The notes under the pieces were generated by a model, which worked only from the letters and a program-made list of their open reading frames with translations, was not told the origin of the DNA and made no database searches. A DNA stretch of 64,000 bases from Reticulitermes speratus. Taxonomy: Eukaryota > Arthropoda > Insecta > Blattodea > Rhinotermitidae. A program made the translations under genes and the position numbers. Numbering within the stretch: the stretch's first letter is position 1; the number at the start of each line of letters is the position of its first letter. Positions 24,183-35,850 of the stretch are shown here, piece after piece. The stretch covers positions 35,638,908-35,702,907 of the forward strand of contig JAJKFL010000003.1 of the NCBI GenBank assembly GCA_021186555.1, given 5' to 3'.

Positions 24183-24405
24183 ATTCAGGGTAGCTCGGGC
24201 AATACAGTGACGGGCGACGAAATTGGCGACCGGGTTCAATTTCAGGCGAGAAAAGGAACAGTCATTTCCACTCCTATATCCATACTGTCTCTGAGATCCA
24301 TCCAGCTGCTTATGAAACAAGTACTGAGAGGATAATCTCTGGAATTAAATCGGGCACATGGTGGATATGACAATCATCTCCGTCCAGTTCCGAGGTTGAG
24401 AATGT
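24183..24405 (+). repeat. Possible tRNA-headed SINE, diverged
   Basis: Contains an A-box-like tagctcgggcaatacagtga and a B-box-like gggttcaatttc, followed by an unidentified body that runs to the start of the next SINE. Likely another SINE subfamily, but only this copy is visible. Confidence 0.4.
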
Positions 24406-24680
24406 CGGGATAGCTCAGTTGGTATAGTACCTAAGCTACGGGCTGGAAACCCAAGGAATCTGCTTTCGATTCACAGTAGAGGTAAAAGGTTTTTCTCTCT
24501 TCCAAAATGTTCAGGCCAGGTATCGGGCCCAAACAGCCTACTAAGCAATGGGGTGACAGGAGCTCTTTTCCTTGGAGTAAAGCGGTCAGTACTTGAAGCT
24601 GAACACCCACATCCATTTAGTGTCGAGGTTAAGAATAAATGGAGCTATAACGCCACTCACACATATGCCTTCTTCATATG
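24406..24680 (+). mobile_element. tRNA-derived SINE, family 2
   Basis: Head: gggatagctcagttggtata (A box region), then gctacgggctgg and ttcgattcaca (weak B box). Body: attttcaggccaggta-type segment, ggagtaaagcggtcag, atttagtgtcgaggttaaga. Full-length layout, moderately diverged. It lies immediately downstream of another SINE-like unit in the same orientation. Confidence 0.75.
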
Positions 24681-25084
24681 AATAAGGATAACATCACCTT
24701 TATCTTCATTTCTGATTATATATCTACATTACGAGGCCTAGATAGGCCCGCAGGTGTAACTGCAATAGCAAGACGCTGTCCCTCTTTTCCTTCGCCAAAA
24801 AGTGTACAAAAGTCCTTAGGTCTACACAGCATTCTGTCTAGTGGGTACCTGGAGCACTCCCCCGACCCAAAGGCCATCAAAATTGAAGTTGGCAGCTTAC
24901 TTTCTAAATTATGTGTGAAAATTTACGTCCACTCCCTTAGTACGCCTTTATGGCTTTGTCACTAACACACAGCAGTAACTTCATTTTGTATGCCCTATTC
25001 TAAATAAAATTTATATTTCATTTTAACTCTGATTAGACGGTTAAGTAAAATATATCTGGATTTTTCTTCCTGTTAAAGTGCTCC

Positions 25085-25872
25085 CTAGAACAGGCCATGA
25101 AGGCCCAGAGGGGGAGTAGAGGTATAGCTCTACTCTTTCTTTAACCCTGCCACTAGATGGAGGTGGGTGGTCAACTCCACGCCCCGGCCGCTTTACCCCC
25201 GGGAAAGGGACCCGGTACCCATTGTATAGGAGGCTGGGTGGGCCCCAGGGCCTGTCTGGACGGGTGCGAAAAATCTCGCCCCCACCGGGATTTTTTTTAA
25301 TTGCATTTATTCATTTTACAGATTGAATACACTAGTGTTATACATATTGTTAATCTTTATCTTCTTTTGCTTTAGTATATTTATTGCTGGGATTCATCTC
25401 TAGCTATCGCTTTCCCCTGCTTCCTCTTCTCTGTTTTTATCTTGGTACTTTTTCCTTTCCTGAACTTTCTGCCCTAGTAGTCAAGTACTTCGAGGTAATT
25501 TCCACAGTTTTGTTGGTCTTGCCGCTTGTTGTGTATTTTCCATCAAGTTCTCCTCATGAAGTCCATGTGTTCCATTTGAGTCGGTGGAGCAGTGTTTGCT
25601 GTAACGTACCATATCATATACCCCGATATCCATGTCGTTGCGTTATGCCGTTGTCTTGGCCATAGTGTGTAGTCTGGGAATCGCACCCAGTTTTCTGGCA
25701 CTTCTCGTGAGTCCATTCTCAAAGAGCATGCAATTCGGTTCTTCGTCCAGTTCCATATTTTCCTTGTCTCTGCGCATCCTGTTATGCGGTGAATCAGTGT
25801 GTCGTGTACATTCGATCCCCAGACCGTCCAGCCCGTAGCGAGTCGCTATACCGACTACGCTATCCCGGCCCA
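25085..25872 (-). mobile_element. SINE family 2, split by an insertion
   Basis: The SINE body lies at 25085-25289 and its tRNA-like head at 25813-25872, both on the minus strand and in the correct order. Joining them across the ATT at the junctions recreates an intact B box (gatcgaat followed by cccggtgg). The 517-bp segment between (25293-25809) is therefore a later insertion. The head frame reads GRDSVVGIATRYGLDG, a phrase typical of this SINE class when conceptually translated. Confidence 0.85.
25293..25809 (-). pseudogene. Polyadenylated retrocopy inserted in a SINE
   Basis: On the minus strand this 517-bp insertion ends with AATAAA (25306-25311), then within ten bases an A8 run (25291-25298). 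That is the signature of a reverse-transcribed polyadenylated transcript. Near its 5' end an open frame runs to a stop at 25643 and contains MRRDKENMELDEEPNCMLFE and, further on, RKLGAIPRLHTMAKTTA. The family was not recognised. The rest looks like 3' UTR. Flanking duplication is only ATT (25290-25292 and 25810-25812), shorter than usual, so the mechanism is inferred from the tail. The parent gene is unknown, and a nonautonomous retroelement is the alternative. Confidence 0.65.
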
Positions 25873-26659
25873 CTTTCTTCTGTTAATAAAAACCAAATAG
25901 TAATAATTTTACCTTAGGGTTTTCTTAGTTTAGGTGTTCCTTGAATAATTCTTTGTTTCCATTAGAGATGCATTTGCTGTGATAAATTAGACAATAAGAA
26001 AGCAAAATACGTGACAATATTACATTATAGTAACGGGTGTGTCCATGCAGGAATTTCAAAGCAAAGTCAATTCTCTCTTATGGCTCCTCTCTTTCTCAAT
26101 AATAATAATAAGAGGTGTTGAAAGGGATCACATATTTCATCATTTTTCCTTTCAAATTATTTGAATATGAATTTTTTGTCACTCGAATGACTAATTTATC
26201 TTGTAAATTGGCGGCGAGTTTTAACAAAGCCTTAATCTCCACCCCTCACTTCTTAATATAATCATTACAAGCACCCTTTAAAAGCCTCCCTTCGTACTAT
26301 TTGAATGCTTTGCCTTCGTGGGTGGTTCCACTGTAAAAATTGACATCGATTTTATAATTGTTGTTTATGTCGTAGAAAAGTAAGCGCTGTTTTTTTTTTT
26401 TTTTTGCTACGCCAGCATTTCGAATCATATTGGCATAAGGTCGAGATATCCAACATGCAGCCCGCGGGCGATCGCGAACTGCCTAATATCAGTTGCAGCC
26501 CGTATAAAATTTTTAACACAAACTGTTTTCCCGAATTATCCGGCACACATGAACTAGTATTTCTGTGGATAATAGTTTAGTATATTAAATGTTAGTATTA
26601 TTACTTACACAATAAAATTTAACCAACGTCTAGCCCTATATCTATCATTCTGCTTTTTT
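25873..26659. other. Intergenic, nothing recognised
   Basis: Includes a poly-T run at about 26390-26405. No gene recognised. Confidence 0.5.
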
Positions 26660-26940
26660 TTTTTTTTTGTGGAGAAGGGCCCCGCAGCAATGCTACGGAA
26701 GCACCGCAGCCTTGAGGCTTATTGTTCAACCCTGTGATAAAGGTGATTAGTTCTTTTTCCGTTTTTCCGTGTAATGGAGCAAAGGTGGAATGAAATTGAA
26801 AATGGAAAACCGAAATACTCGGGGAAAAACCTGTCCCAGTGCCACTTCGTCCACCACAAATCCCACATGGACTGACCCCGGGTCGAACCCGGACCTTCGC
26901 GGTGAGAGGCCGGCGACTAACCGCCTGAGCCATGGCACGA
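26660..26940 (-). mobile_element. tRNA-derived SINE, family 1
   Basis: Well-preserved minus-strand copy. The head ends near 26938 (complement of gcctgagccatggcacg), with a B box of gggttcgaccc type. The body matches the 4.1 and 48.1 kb copies, and a poly-A tail is seen as T-run at about 26653-26668. TSDs were not resolved. Overlapping frames of 90-123 codons on this strand are SINE translations, not genes. Confidence 0.85.
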
Positions 26941-28371
26941 CATAGCAATAGCATAGCAATAAAATCGTACCCTGATAAGGTTTGGTACATAAAAGTTTAT
27001 TCTTCTTTCTGTTATGCATCTGTTGCCAAAATAAAGTATAGTCTTGACAGAAGGCCTATTTTCTCCGGATACTATTATTGGCCGGAAAAAGAAAGGTTGG
27101 CTACCTGACATTTCAAGTTTGAAGAAGAAATATCTACTTCTGCAGGTGTCCATTATATCTCTTCCTTGAGTTCGGGGATTTTATCACATAGGAAGCCTGC
27201 ATCCGCCGGAAAATTAGAGTTGGTTTTCCCCCTGTAGGTTTACTTAGGTTATGTCATAGAAGGGTTTCGAATTGCTCTAAATTCCTGGCGATTCCATGCG
27301 TTCTAACCTATGAAGGTCCCATGTGCTCAGGGACACGGAAACCTGGACACTGAATAAAAGTAATTAGCTTGCGTATATTAGACATATTATGCTCCTCTTT
27401 TATTTCCTTCCTTCATTATTTTCTTTATGAAAATAAAGCCAAACTAGCCCTCGAAGAGTGTTACATCTTTTTTTCAAATGGGCACTGATCTGTATCCAAA
27501 GCAAATAATCCCACTATATTATCATAGAATTGTCTCCGCTTGTAACGACCACATATAAAGGAATTCACCCACATTCAAACATAATAACCATAATTTTTTC
27601 CCTTAGATTTATCTGAAACAAATACACACAGTACCTTACAGTATATATGCTGAGTGTATCGATATTTTTATATACATGATTTAATGCAAAGTACATCAAG
27701 TTCGATTTTTTGAACACAAACAGAGTTTCAAGAAGTGAAAAGTATTAGAGTTGAGAGCGAAAGACACAAAAATCATTTGAAGAAGGACGGGTTGAGTGTA
27801 AAGAAATTTGTCACTGTCACAGCATAGCCAGCAACCATCACCTAGTTCGTCACTGCAAGTAAAGGAACTGTGTATAAGAACAGTTCAAACAGCAAAGTTC
27901 TGTGTTTCTTGGTTCAAATAAAGAGGAAAAGGAAAGTAAGAAAAAAAAAAAACAAAACCAGAGAAAATTAGTTTTCTTACTGTTATTTGCAGAACAGTGT
28001 ATTGTTGGCAGAAAAGGCTTTATGCTGAAAATTAGACAGAAAAATGATAGAATAACGGAAAACACGAATTGTTTGCAAGGAGAAGACAGAGCGGCTTCAG
28101 TTGAAAGCTCTATGTTCAATGTTCCGCGACTGGAAAATATTTTTCCTTCCAGACCACGTTTCAACAAAGTCTGCTATACTATTGCATGAAATTCCAAGGC
28201 CAAATACCTATTAGTGTTATTGCTATTTCGTAGTTTTATTCTTGTCTTCATCATCACTAACTTTGTAAATATTCATTTGAAAACAAAATCTTATATAAAG
28301 TGTACATGCACCTCTACGTTCTATCTCTGCCTCTGATTTCTCCTGTCTTGCAATATTTCATCAGTTATAAG
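26941..28371. other. Intergenic, nothing recognised
   Basis: Opposing short frames at 27.85-28.19 kb have no domain. No repeat was recognised. Confidence 0.5.
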
Positions 28372-28634
28372 TATCACGGCCGATCCCAGTGGCCGTGCGG
28401 TCTAAGGCGTGGGTCTACGGCCGCTCGCTTAATGGGATTGTGTGTTCGAATCCCGCCGGGGCATGAGTGTTGTGTGTTGTCAGTAGAGGTCTCTGCGACG
28501 GGCTGGTCACTCGTCCAGAGGAGTCCTACCGAGTGTGGTGTGTCTAAAGTGTGTGATCGCGAAACCTCGAAAAATGAGGCGGCCTAGGCACCCAAGGGGC
28601 TGTCGAGCCACTGGGAAAAAAAAATACTATCACG
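28372..28634 (+). mobile_element. SINE family 3, full length, with 7-bp TSD
   Basis: The tRNA-Leu/Ser-like head starts at 28379 (ggccgtgcggtctaaggcg for the A box, gtgttcgaatcccg for the B box). A body of about 160 bp follows, with ctctgcgacgggctggtcac and aaggggctgtcgagccactg, and an A9 tail at 28616-28624. Direct repeats tatcacg at 28372-28378 and 28628-28634 are the likely TSD. RNA polymerase III internal promoter is inferred from the boxes. Confidence 0.88.
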
Positions 28635-28949
28635 TCAAAAGCTGCAGAACATGTTCAAAAGACGCCAAATTTTAACTTCACTCTACAAATAATTACCTTA
28701 ACGTTGCATGAGTTTCCAAGACTTTGCACCATGTATACGTATTTCAGGACCCTAACCTGTCAAGTCAAACGTTCCGTTCTTCGCCGTGTTCCTATCATTC
28801 ATCATCATCCTCACGAATCTTAAAGGTTTTAGGGCAGTAAGTCCTGTCCTGTGTAACTCATTCGTTTCAAATGATCCTGTTGCTAGTATTAATTATACGA
28901 AATTAAGGAATTCGAAGTGGGTATTTCCTGCAATGTAATACCGTTGTTA
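28635..28949. other. Intergenic, nothing recognised
   Basis: Short spacer between two repeats, with nothing recognised. Confidence 0.5.
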
Positions 28950-29330
28950 CTTCTTCTTCTTCTTCTTCTGGTTGGCGCTACAGCCCATGTAGGGCCTCGG
29001 CATTCTTGACCACATGCCTCCATTAACCGACGCTGTGGTAAAGTATCCGTAGCAAATTGTTTTTTACGAGGTAGGGCTGTTAACCCTACGCTCAACCCCC
29101 AACCTGGAGGACAGGGTACCTCTCTTTGTCCGAATCATCACCTTGACCTGCCCGGCTTGGGAGACCCTGCCAGTAGCTATGCTACCGCCGGTATAGCTCT
29201 CAGGATCATTTGACCACACAAGCCCCACCACTACTTCAAAGTGGAGGTACACCGTTGTTATTTGGTATCGTGAAAATCTGAGAGATGTTTCAAAGCTGAA
29301 GTGGCAAAACCCAAAGAAACACAGGCACAC
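28950..29330 (-). repeat. Interspersed repeat of unknown class next to (CTT)n
   Basis: A (CTT)n tract is followed by ggttggcgctacagcccatg and later by gcttgggagaccctgccagt and gctaccgccggtatagctct. The GC content is clearly higher than the flanks. I recall closely similar text as a dispersed repeat in insect assemblies but cannot name the family. Orientation and ends are uncertain. Two overlapping open frames are not convincing genes. Confidence 0.45.
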
Positions 29331-30597
29331 AGGCAGCATGGTGAGTCCATACGTCAGTGTTTCTGTCTTCTTAGCGCAGAAAGTAGGCTAAAATGGTGAC
29401 ACAATAGCGTGCATTTTGTATTATTTTTGTTAAATATTTTAACACTTATTAGTCTCTATATTAAATTACGTTAAGAGTTGCGATACTTTGAAATTTTGGC
29501 TCATTAATGTCGTTTTTAGAACTCATGGTAACTGTTCAGTTCTACCTGAGAATTTGCACAAACTAATACCATTAATGCAGCCAGGATCCTGGCTTCAATC
29601 ATACTTCTCTTAAAAATCCATGTAATATAGTCCGACACCACAGATAGCCCAAACTTTTTCTACAGAGCACTGATATGTAATATAATCTCTGAGTGTAATC
29701 TCTGAGATCCCGATCGAATATTGGTCGAAAGACCGACCACCCTAGCCGGTAATTTCATAGTTTCTCTCAGTCCCAACATTCAGTATTAACCTATGTTAAA
29801 ACAGGACACAATTTCCTCTTTTCTTTTACTTTAGACTTCGCCTCTAATCTTCCTTACACTCACAGCTATACAATCCATGAATTTCACAGAGTATACTTGA
29901 ACAAATTAAGAAATGGAGGGGTCAAATTCTGATTTATAGAAAGAAATGAATGATTTGTTGTAAATTTATAAGAATTAATTTTACTAAATTGGACATACGT
30001 AGATCATAAATGTAATTAAAATTTTCTGCGCCACTATCAACACCATAACATTACTTTCATTCAACCTCTGTATATATGTCAGGTTTCCTGATAAGGAATT
30101 TTGCTCTTTCTCTTAGCCTTTTTTTATACAATCATATTACACAGAGCTTTCGTTATGCTCTAGCATCACATACTACATCACCACTTAATCAGAATTTTCT
30201 TCTACAATTAAAGAAAGATTTCGATGTCAATTTTGCTTGTAATATTAAAACGCCCCCTTTGTTCTAGTAATTTAACAAGAATTTCCCTGATTTCTTTCGT
30301 TGTCCCTAGTTTTGAATGGTCCAAGCTGCACTTGCATGTCAAAGTAAGAGGTAATAGGTCTCGTACTCACAACGTCTGAAGTGTCGACTGCTTAAAAATC
30401 CCACTTAATCTTATTATATAAGTTACATATTTAATATGGCATATATCTTTTAATCACAAGACAATAGAAAACATAAATAGTTAAAAACTTTTTTCCTAAA
30501 AAGGCTCACTTTCTTATAAATGTTTTCCAATTTCTTTTTCTCAGAATATGTAATTTATTTTGTTGCTTCTGCTGAGCAGAACAGAAGCGACATGAGG
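29331..30597. other. Intergenic, nothing recognised
   Basis: AT-rich with no supportable feature. Confidence 0.5.
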
Positions 30598-30800
30598 CTG
30601 AAAAATTGCATAATGAAGCTCTTCATAATTCCTATCTCACAGATTATTATTATGATGATAAAACTGAGGAGACGGAGATGGACAGGGCATGGAGTAGGCA
30701 TGACATAAATGAGAAATGTTCATAGAAATTTAATTGGAACATAAAGGAAGAAGACCACTTAGCAGACAAAGAAATAGATGGCAAAATAAAGTTAAAATGT
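30598..30800 (+). pseudogene. LINE reverse transcriptase C-terminal fragment
   Basis: One frame reads EKLHNEALHNSYLTD. After a frameshift the next reads IKLRRRRWTGHGVGM, then fragments of the arginine-rich tail. This order (K-L-H-N-E-x-L-H-N ... R-R-x-R-W-x-G-H) is the conserved C-terminal part of the same LINE family seen at 50.2 kb and 3.0 kb. Frameshifts and stops show it is decayed. No RT catalytic core is present. Confidence 0.65.
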
Positions 30801-32224
30801 ATCATAAAGTTGCAGCATATTAGTACGTGGATTTATGTAACTCAGAATACAGGCCAGTGGTGGAGTCTTGAATTAAAAGTGTAACGACACTGAGTTTTAC
30901 AAGGCGCGGAGAACTGCCTGACAACCTGCGAAATTATTGCATTCGTAAGAAACACCGTGCTCCATAATCTTAACATTTGCTTAGTTTATTCTACTAAAAG
31001 TTTGGGTAAAAAATGAACCCTGCGTTTTACAAAATATGTAAGGCACAATTACGAGGAACGATATATTTAGTGTCCCTCAGTTGTAAGCAGTCCCCTTATC
31101 CAGCACGCCCGACAAACCACGTCCATTTACTGAATCGTACTAGTGCTGCATATGATAGCAGAATGTCACCAGAACAAGTGGGAAAGAAGCTTAGATTTAT
31201 TGTTATGGACAATTAGAAACTTGCGTAATTTTCTCAAGCTTTTGGTTGGTTGTTGAACATAGAAGTGCGTAACTTCACGCGTAGCGTATTAAATCTGAAG
31301 AGTTCAATTACCTTAGTTTAATTATATCGACAAAAATTAAGATTTACGGAAGAGATATATTGGACTTAAATAATTCGATTATTTTTACTTTGTCTTTACA
31401 AATATTTAGCCAGTTACGCTCGAGGTGTGTGGAGACAGGCGTGAAGGGCTTTATGTAGACAATTCATTGAAATTCTCCGAAATTAAAAAAATTTAACATC
31501 ATCGGTAATAAATATTGGTTTATCTGTGGCGATTTTAACAGGTATTCCAAGGTAACTGATTAAATTACATATTATTTTAAGTTTCTCAGAAATTATAAAA
31601 CTAAATTTAAATGTTAAGTTCATTTATTCATATGGAGCCTCTCTACTCGGTGTGTTTAGACAAACTTGTATGACAAAGTTTTCCTTAGAATATTTCGTTA
31701 GTTCCACAAAATGTGTTCTCTCTACAGTTATTACTATGTAAAAATTCAACATTCCTTCTTAAAGTTCAATAACTTTTCTGAAAACCTATGTAAAGAGTCT
31801 GCTAATTTTTACTTGGCGAATTCTTTCAATATGTGTTTGACTTATGACAGAAACAATTCAAATTTTCCTCTAGACTTTCCCGACATGAACCAATCACGTT
31901 TTCCCCATCAGATAAAGTTAATTTTAAATCCCTGCACCTCCTGTCTCTTGCAAATCTCCCTGCACTTCAAGAGGAATTCAATTGATAGACAAGTGTACAA
32001 TAGTATGATGGTGGGGACGGACTCCCTACGTCAGTGGCGGAGCGTTATGCTTCAAAAATCGTTGCCACCTTTCAACTGAAAAATATCAATTGAAAAATAT
32101 AATTCAGGGCAAACATTTTTTCCTAATTCACTAATTTCTTAATTCGTGATTTAGAGGAAAGCATTACAAGTGATCACATTGGCATTATAAGTTATACTCT
32201 GTGCATTATTCTTACAAGTAATTA
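30801..32224. other. Intergenic, nothing recognised
   Basis: A plus-strand 122-codon frame at 31711-32079 has no recognisable motif. Nothing else was supported. Confidence 0.5.
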
Positions 32225-32321
32225 CAGTAACCAACAAATGCACACAAAATAACTAAAAATCACACAAAACACATAAAATTCCTACATGTTTCAGCGCAGT
32301 GGCGTCATCTTCAGGGAATCC
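32225..32321 (-). ncRNA. Hammerhead-ribozyme-like motif, best copy
   Basis: Minus strand, 5' to 3': stem I strand (32321-32315, GGATTCC); CTGAAGA (32314-32308); a 15-nt stem-loop (32307-32293) with CGC/GCG paired; GAAA (32292-32289); C-A-T-G-T-A (32288-32283), which can form a 2-bp stem III; then GGAATTT (32282-32276), giving five Watson-Crick and two G-U pairs with the first strand. Predicted cleavage would fall after A32283. The downstream part ends in a tgcatttgttgg box shared with the 37.9 kb element. The extra U after the CTGANGA box departs from the canonical core, so activity is unproven. Confidence 0.5.
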
Positions 32322-33049
32322 GAAGTAAAAGTGTTTGCAAGTACCAACGTAACAATCTTGGTATTACAATAATAAAATGTTAAAATGTTATAATTATAAA
32401 AGTACGAAGTTCTTGACTTAGGATTATTGTAAGATGAAGATGCAGGCAAGAGTCTAAGGCTTTTTATAATCATATGCCATGTATGCATAAAACATCAGAC
32501 TATTTCATGTATGATTCAAGAGGATCTAGTCCATGTGGTATGTGTCGGTGTGTTTCTTATCGGGCGATGTTTTTACACAACGTAATTAAAGTGAATAATT
32601 TTTAAATTAAAAGCCAAATTATATCACGTTCGGTCTTTGACAAAAATCCGAACCAAGTGAGCAGAAACCCTAAATAAAAGCTGTTACATTTTAAAGCTTC
32701 AAGCATACCTAAAAGCTGAATTCATTTTTAAAATTAATGAGGGTAACATACCTGTCAGTCCACAGAATATAAACCAACAGTATAAGAAAAGGAGGAATTC
32801 ATTCCGAAAAAAAATGATTTAGTTGTTCCTGAGGCTTGAAGTTGAACACATCCAGCAGTGGCAATAACCTTGCCACTGATCTGTATCAGAGTTTTACGCA
32901 GTTATATAAGTGTCACTACATTAACACGGATTGTTACTACAGACATAGAAATGACATTGTACGAATCTGCTGGTATAGAAGCCGAGAAATGTAAAAAAAC
33001 AAAGTAGAATTCAGGCCCATTTTCATACAGGAAATTATGTCCTTCTTCA
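32322..33049. other. Intergenic, nothing recognised
   Basis: No supportable feature. No inverted partner arm for the 32.3 kb motif was found here. Confidence 0.5.
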
Positions 33050-33292
33050 CGCCTTAAGGCATAGGTGTGGTAAAGGTGTAGCTCCACTCATTTTTAAGAT
33101 CAGCACTAGATGGACCTGGTGGTCAAATCAGGCCCCCGACGCTGTACCCCCGGGAACGAACGATTGAATAGGGGGCTGTGTGGACCCAAGAGCTGGTCTG
33201 GACGGTTTTGGAGAAGAGAACATTTTTGCTCCTACCTTAATGTCCAGGTCGTAGCTAGTCGCTAAACCGACTATAACATCGCGGCTCCCCAC
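33050..33292 (-). mobile_element. tRNA-derived SINE, family 2
   Basis: Minus copy with body (gtagctccactcattttt, cactagatggacctggtggt, tttggagaagagaacatttt) and head (complement of gtcgtagctagtcgctaaac). The B-box interval between body and head is deleted, so the internal promoter is broken. Confidence 0.75.
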
Positions 33293-35599
33293 TCTCTAAA
33301 AATATACAAACGTAGGATTTTCGAAATCTTTAACAAAATTTCCTCTGTTCATTTCGGTGATTGATTTTGGTGCAGTGTCTGTTTTGTAATTTGACTGGAA
33401 GACTCCATACAGTAATTATGTTGGATGAAAATGATTCAAAAAAATGACAGAAATCTTCTGTACTACAGTAAATATGTCGGGTTTCAGTCTATGAGCTACT
33501 GTACAGACATATCTTTCAGCAGTTGGAATGCAAACGTTTCTTTCCTACACCAGTAATACGCAAATTTGTGTGCCTGAGACGACAAAAATACTGGAATAAA
33601 GTACAGCGGTAGATGAGGTCGGTAAACAAAAGTTAGTAACATGAACCATTTCTCAAAAGTAAAAGAGAAAAATGTTATATGGATTTAAATAATTAGTATA
33701 AATGGTCAACTTGGATCAAAATTTCAGTCTTACATTTCGCCACTGGAAAAGAAATCTTCTTTATAAAGAGGTGGATAACCATTCTAAAATTGGCACAGAA
33801 TAGAAATGAATCGGGGAGTATGTTTGGGTAGCAGGAGGGTTGGTCCAGATTAAAAGAAGGATATTTTGTATGGGAGAATCAGGACACCGGGTGTGGGTAT
33901 GCGAGTAGGTGGAGTTCTGTTTAAGGCGAATCATTCCAGTTCCAAGAATGAAAGTTAAAATAGGGGTATATAAGAGGAAAGAGTGGAAAAGAAGATGGTT
34001 TCGGAGATGGTGGAATTCTGCGTGTTTAGCGGCTCATTTTTCACCAGTTGAGGCGGGTAACTCCCTCCCCCGACTTCCCTTTCTCATCCCCTGTAAAGGG
34101 AGTACGAGTTAAGTCGAGGAGACGAAAAACTAATCAATAATCAATTTATCAGAGAAAATCAACTTTGAGGCTGAGTCTCTTACTAGCAGAACTGATTTCT
34201 TTGCGTCTGGAAGCAGGAAAACTTTCCTCTCTCATAATTTAACCTTCGCTCTTTTTAATCTAATTTTTTGTCCTTATCAGCACGCAGTCTTATACTTGCT
34301 ACTTTCTTTCTACTTTCAAAAATTATAACCTGCATAATTTGGAACCTAAATGTTTATACATTCGCTACTTTAAACGTTCATGTAACAATCTATCATGTCG
34401 TACAAGTATTCTCTCGCAACTTCAACACTTCTTTGAAGACTATATCACGCTCTGAAATATATTTAACTCATTATATCCGTAACTTTATTACGATATAACC
34501 AACTCTATGACATGAAATCACTTTAGGAAACTGACAGTACCTTAGCTGGTCAAACGGCACAGCTTTATTGTCGTTTTAAGAAGTCCAACGCTGATCCCTA
34601 TTCTGAATCAATTCCATCCAGTTCAATCCCCCAGACAGTTTTAATTCAAAGTACTTAAAATTGTAACCAGATTTCCAGTCTCTCACATGCATGCTATGTT
34701 CCTGCCCATCTGTTTCTTCTTCTTCCGATTGTCATAATAACAGGAGGCGCAGAGCTCAAATTCGGATCCCCTTATATACAAACACAAATTTTAGAAGAAT
34801 TTATTAGCTGCTTCTATGTTATTATTACCTTATATTTGTACATTAAGAAATCACTGCCTAGACATATTGCCATTTTTATTAAAACTACTCCCGTAGTATA
34901 GATACATTTTTAAATTTCTCTTTTATTTTACTCGAAATTTCAGAAAGATTGTTACTTCGCTGCAGCTGGGTTTGTCTTCAACACAGACATCTGAAGCAGC
35001 GAAATTTAATTTGAAAATTCTTTTCTATTTCCGCTCTCCTCTACAGTAACTCCGTTTCGGAATTACATAGCATGTCACCTATTTGAACAGCATCCTGACC
35101 CCACACAAGCCTTGTTTTCCGCATAACTGCAGGTTCTCTCCTTGCGAAATGTCGACATGTAGACAGTTGGGTGAAGACAGAAGTGAAAGGGGTGAGTGAG
35201 GATAGGGATGGTGTAAAGAGAAAGTGAGACAAGAGCTTGGGGAAGGGCTGCTATGGAATTTTGCCCATAAATCTCATGTGACGGGCGGCTTGTCTGTTAC
35301 CAGTACAGTAGTTGTACATTGCGTTGCCTACCTCGCACTGACAGACAGAACCGAGGGGTTGAGTGAAGGTATATTGAAATTGAAGCCTGTCACTCATCCA
35401 CAGCACATAGGTCCTACATGAGGGACTGAGAAGCGTCCACATTAGGTCGAAGAGTGTCTGTTTTATGACTGTGTATCCAGTCGGTACAAAATTTTTAACC
35501 GGTAAGCTTTTTGTAGTAGAAATCATTCAAGATACACCCAAATTTTCAGCTTTAAGACATCAAATTAAACGAACTACTCAGAAAGGAAGTAACAAAAGT
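33293..35599. other. Intergenic, nothing recognised
   Basis: About 2.3 kb without a recognisable gene. Short frames at 33.9, 34.3 and 35.2-35.5 kb show no domain. Confidence 0.5.
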
Positions 35600-35850
35600 A
35601 AAGTTGCCCATGAGTAGAAGTATAAATCCACTCAGTCTTAACCTCGGTATTAGAAGGAGGTGAGTGGCCACTTTACCCCCGGAAAAGAACACCCGCTACC
35701 CATTGACTAGAAGATTGGGTGTGCCTCAGAACCTGCTGGAAGTTTTGGAGAACAGAAATGTTTCTTGTCCCAACGAAGAATCGAACCACAACTTCTCGGT
35801 CATCCAGTCCGTTGTATAGTCAACATACTGATTAAGCTATCCCAATCCTT
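35600..35850 (-). mobile_element. tRNA-derived SINE, family 2
   Basis: Minus copy with tagaaggaggtgagtggcca, tttacccccggaaaagaac and gttttggagaacagaaatg segments. The head includes a B box (complement of aatcgaaccaca) and an A-box region near 35815-35845. Diverged but complete in layout. Confidence 0.75.

Noticed and set aside
26619..27019. Overlapping minus frames of 90-123 codons
   Set aside because: Conceptual translations of a family-1 SINE.
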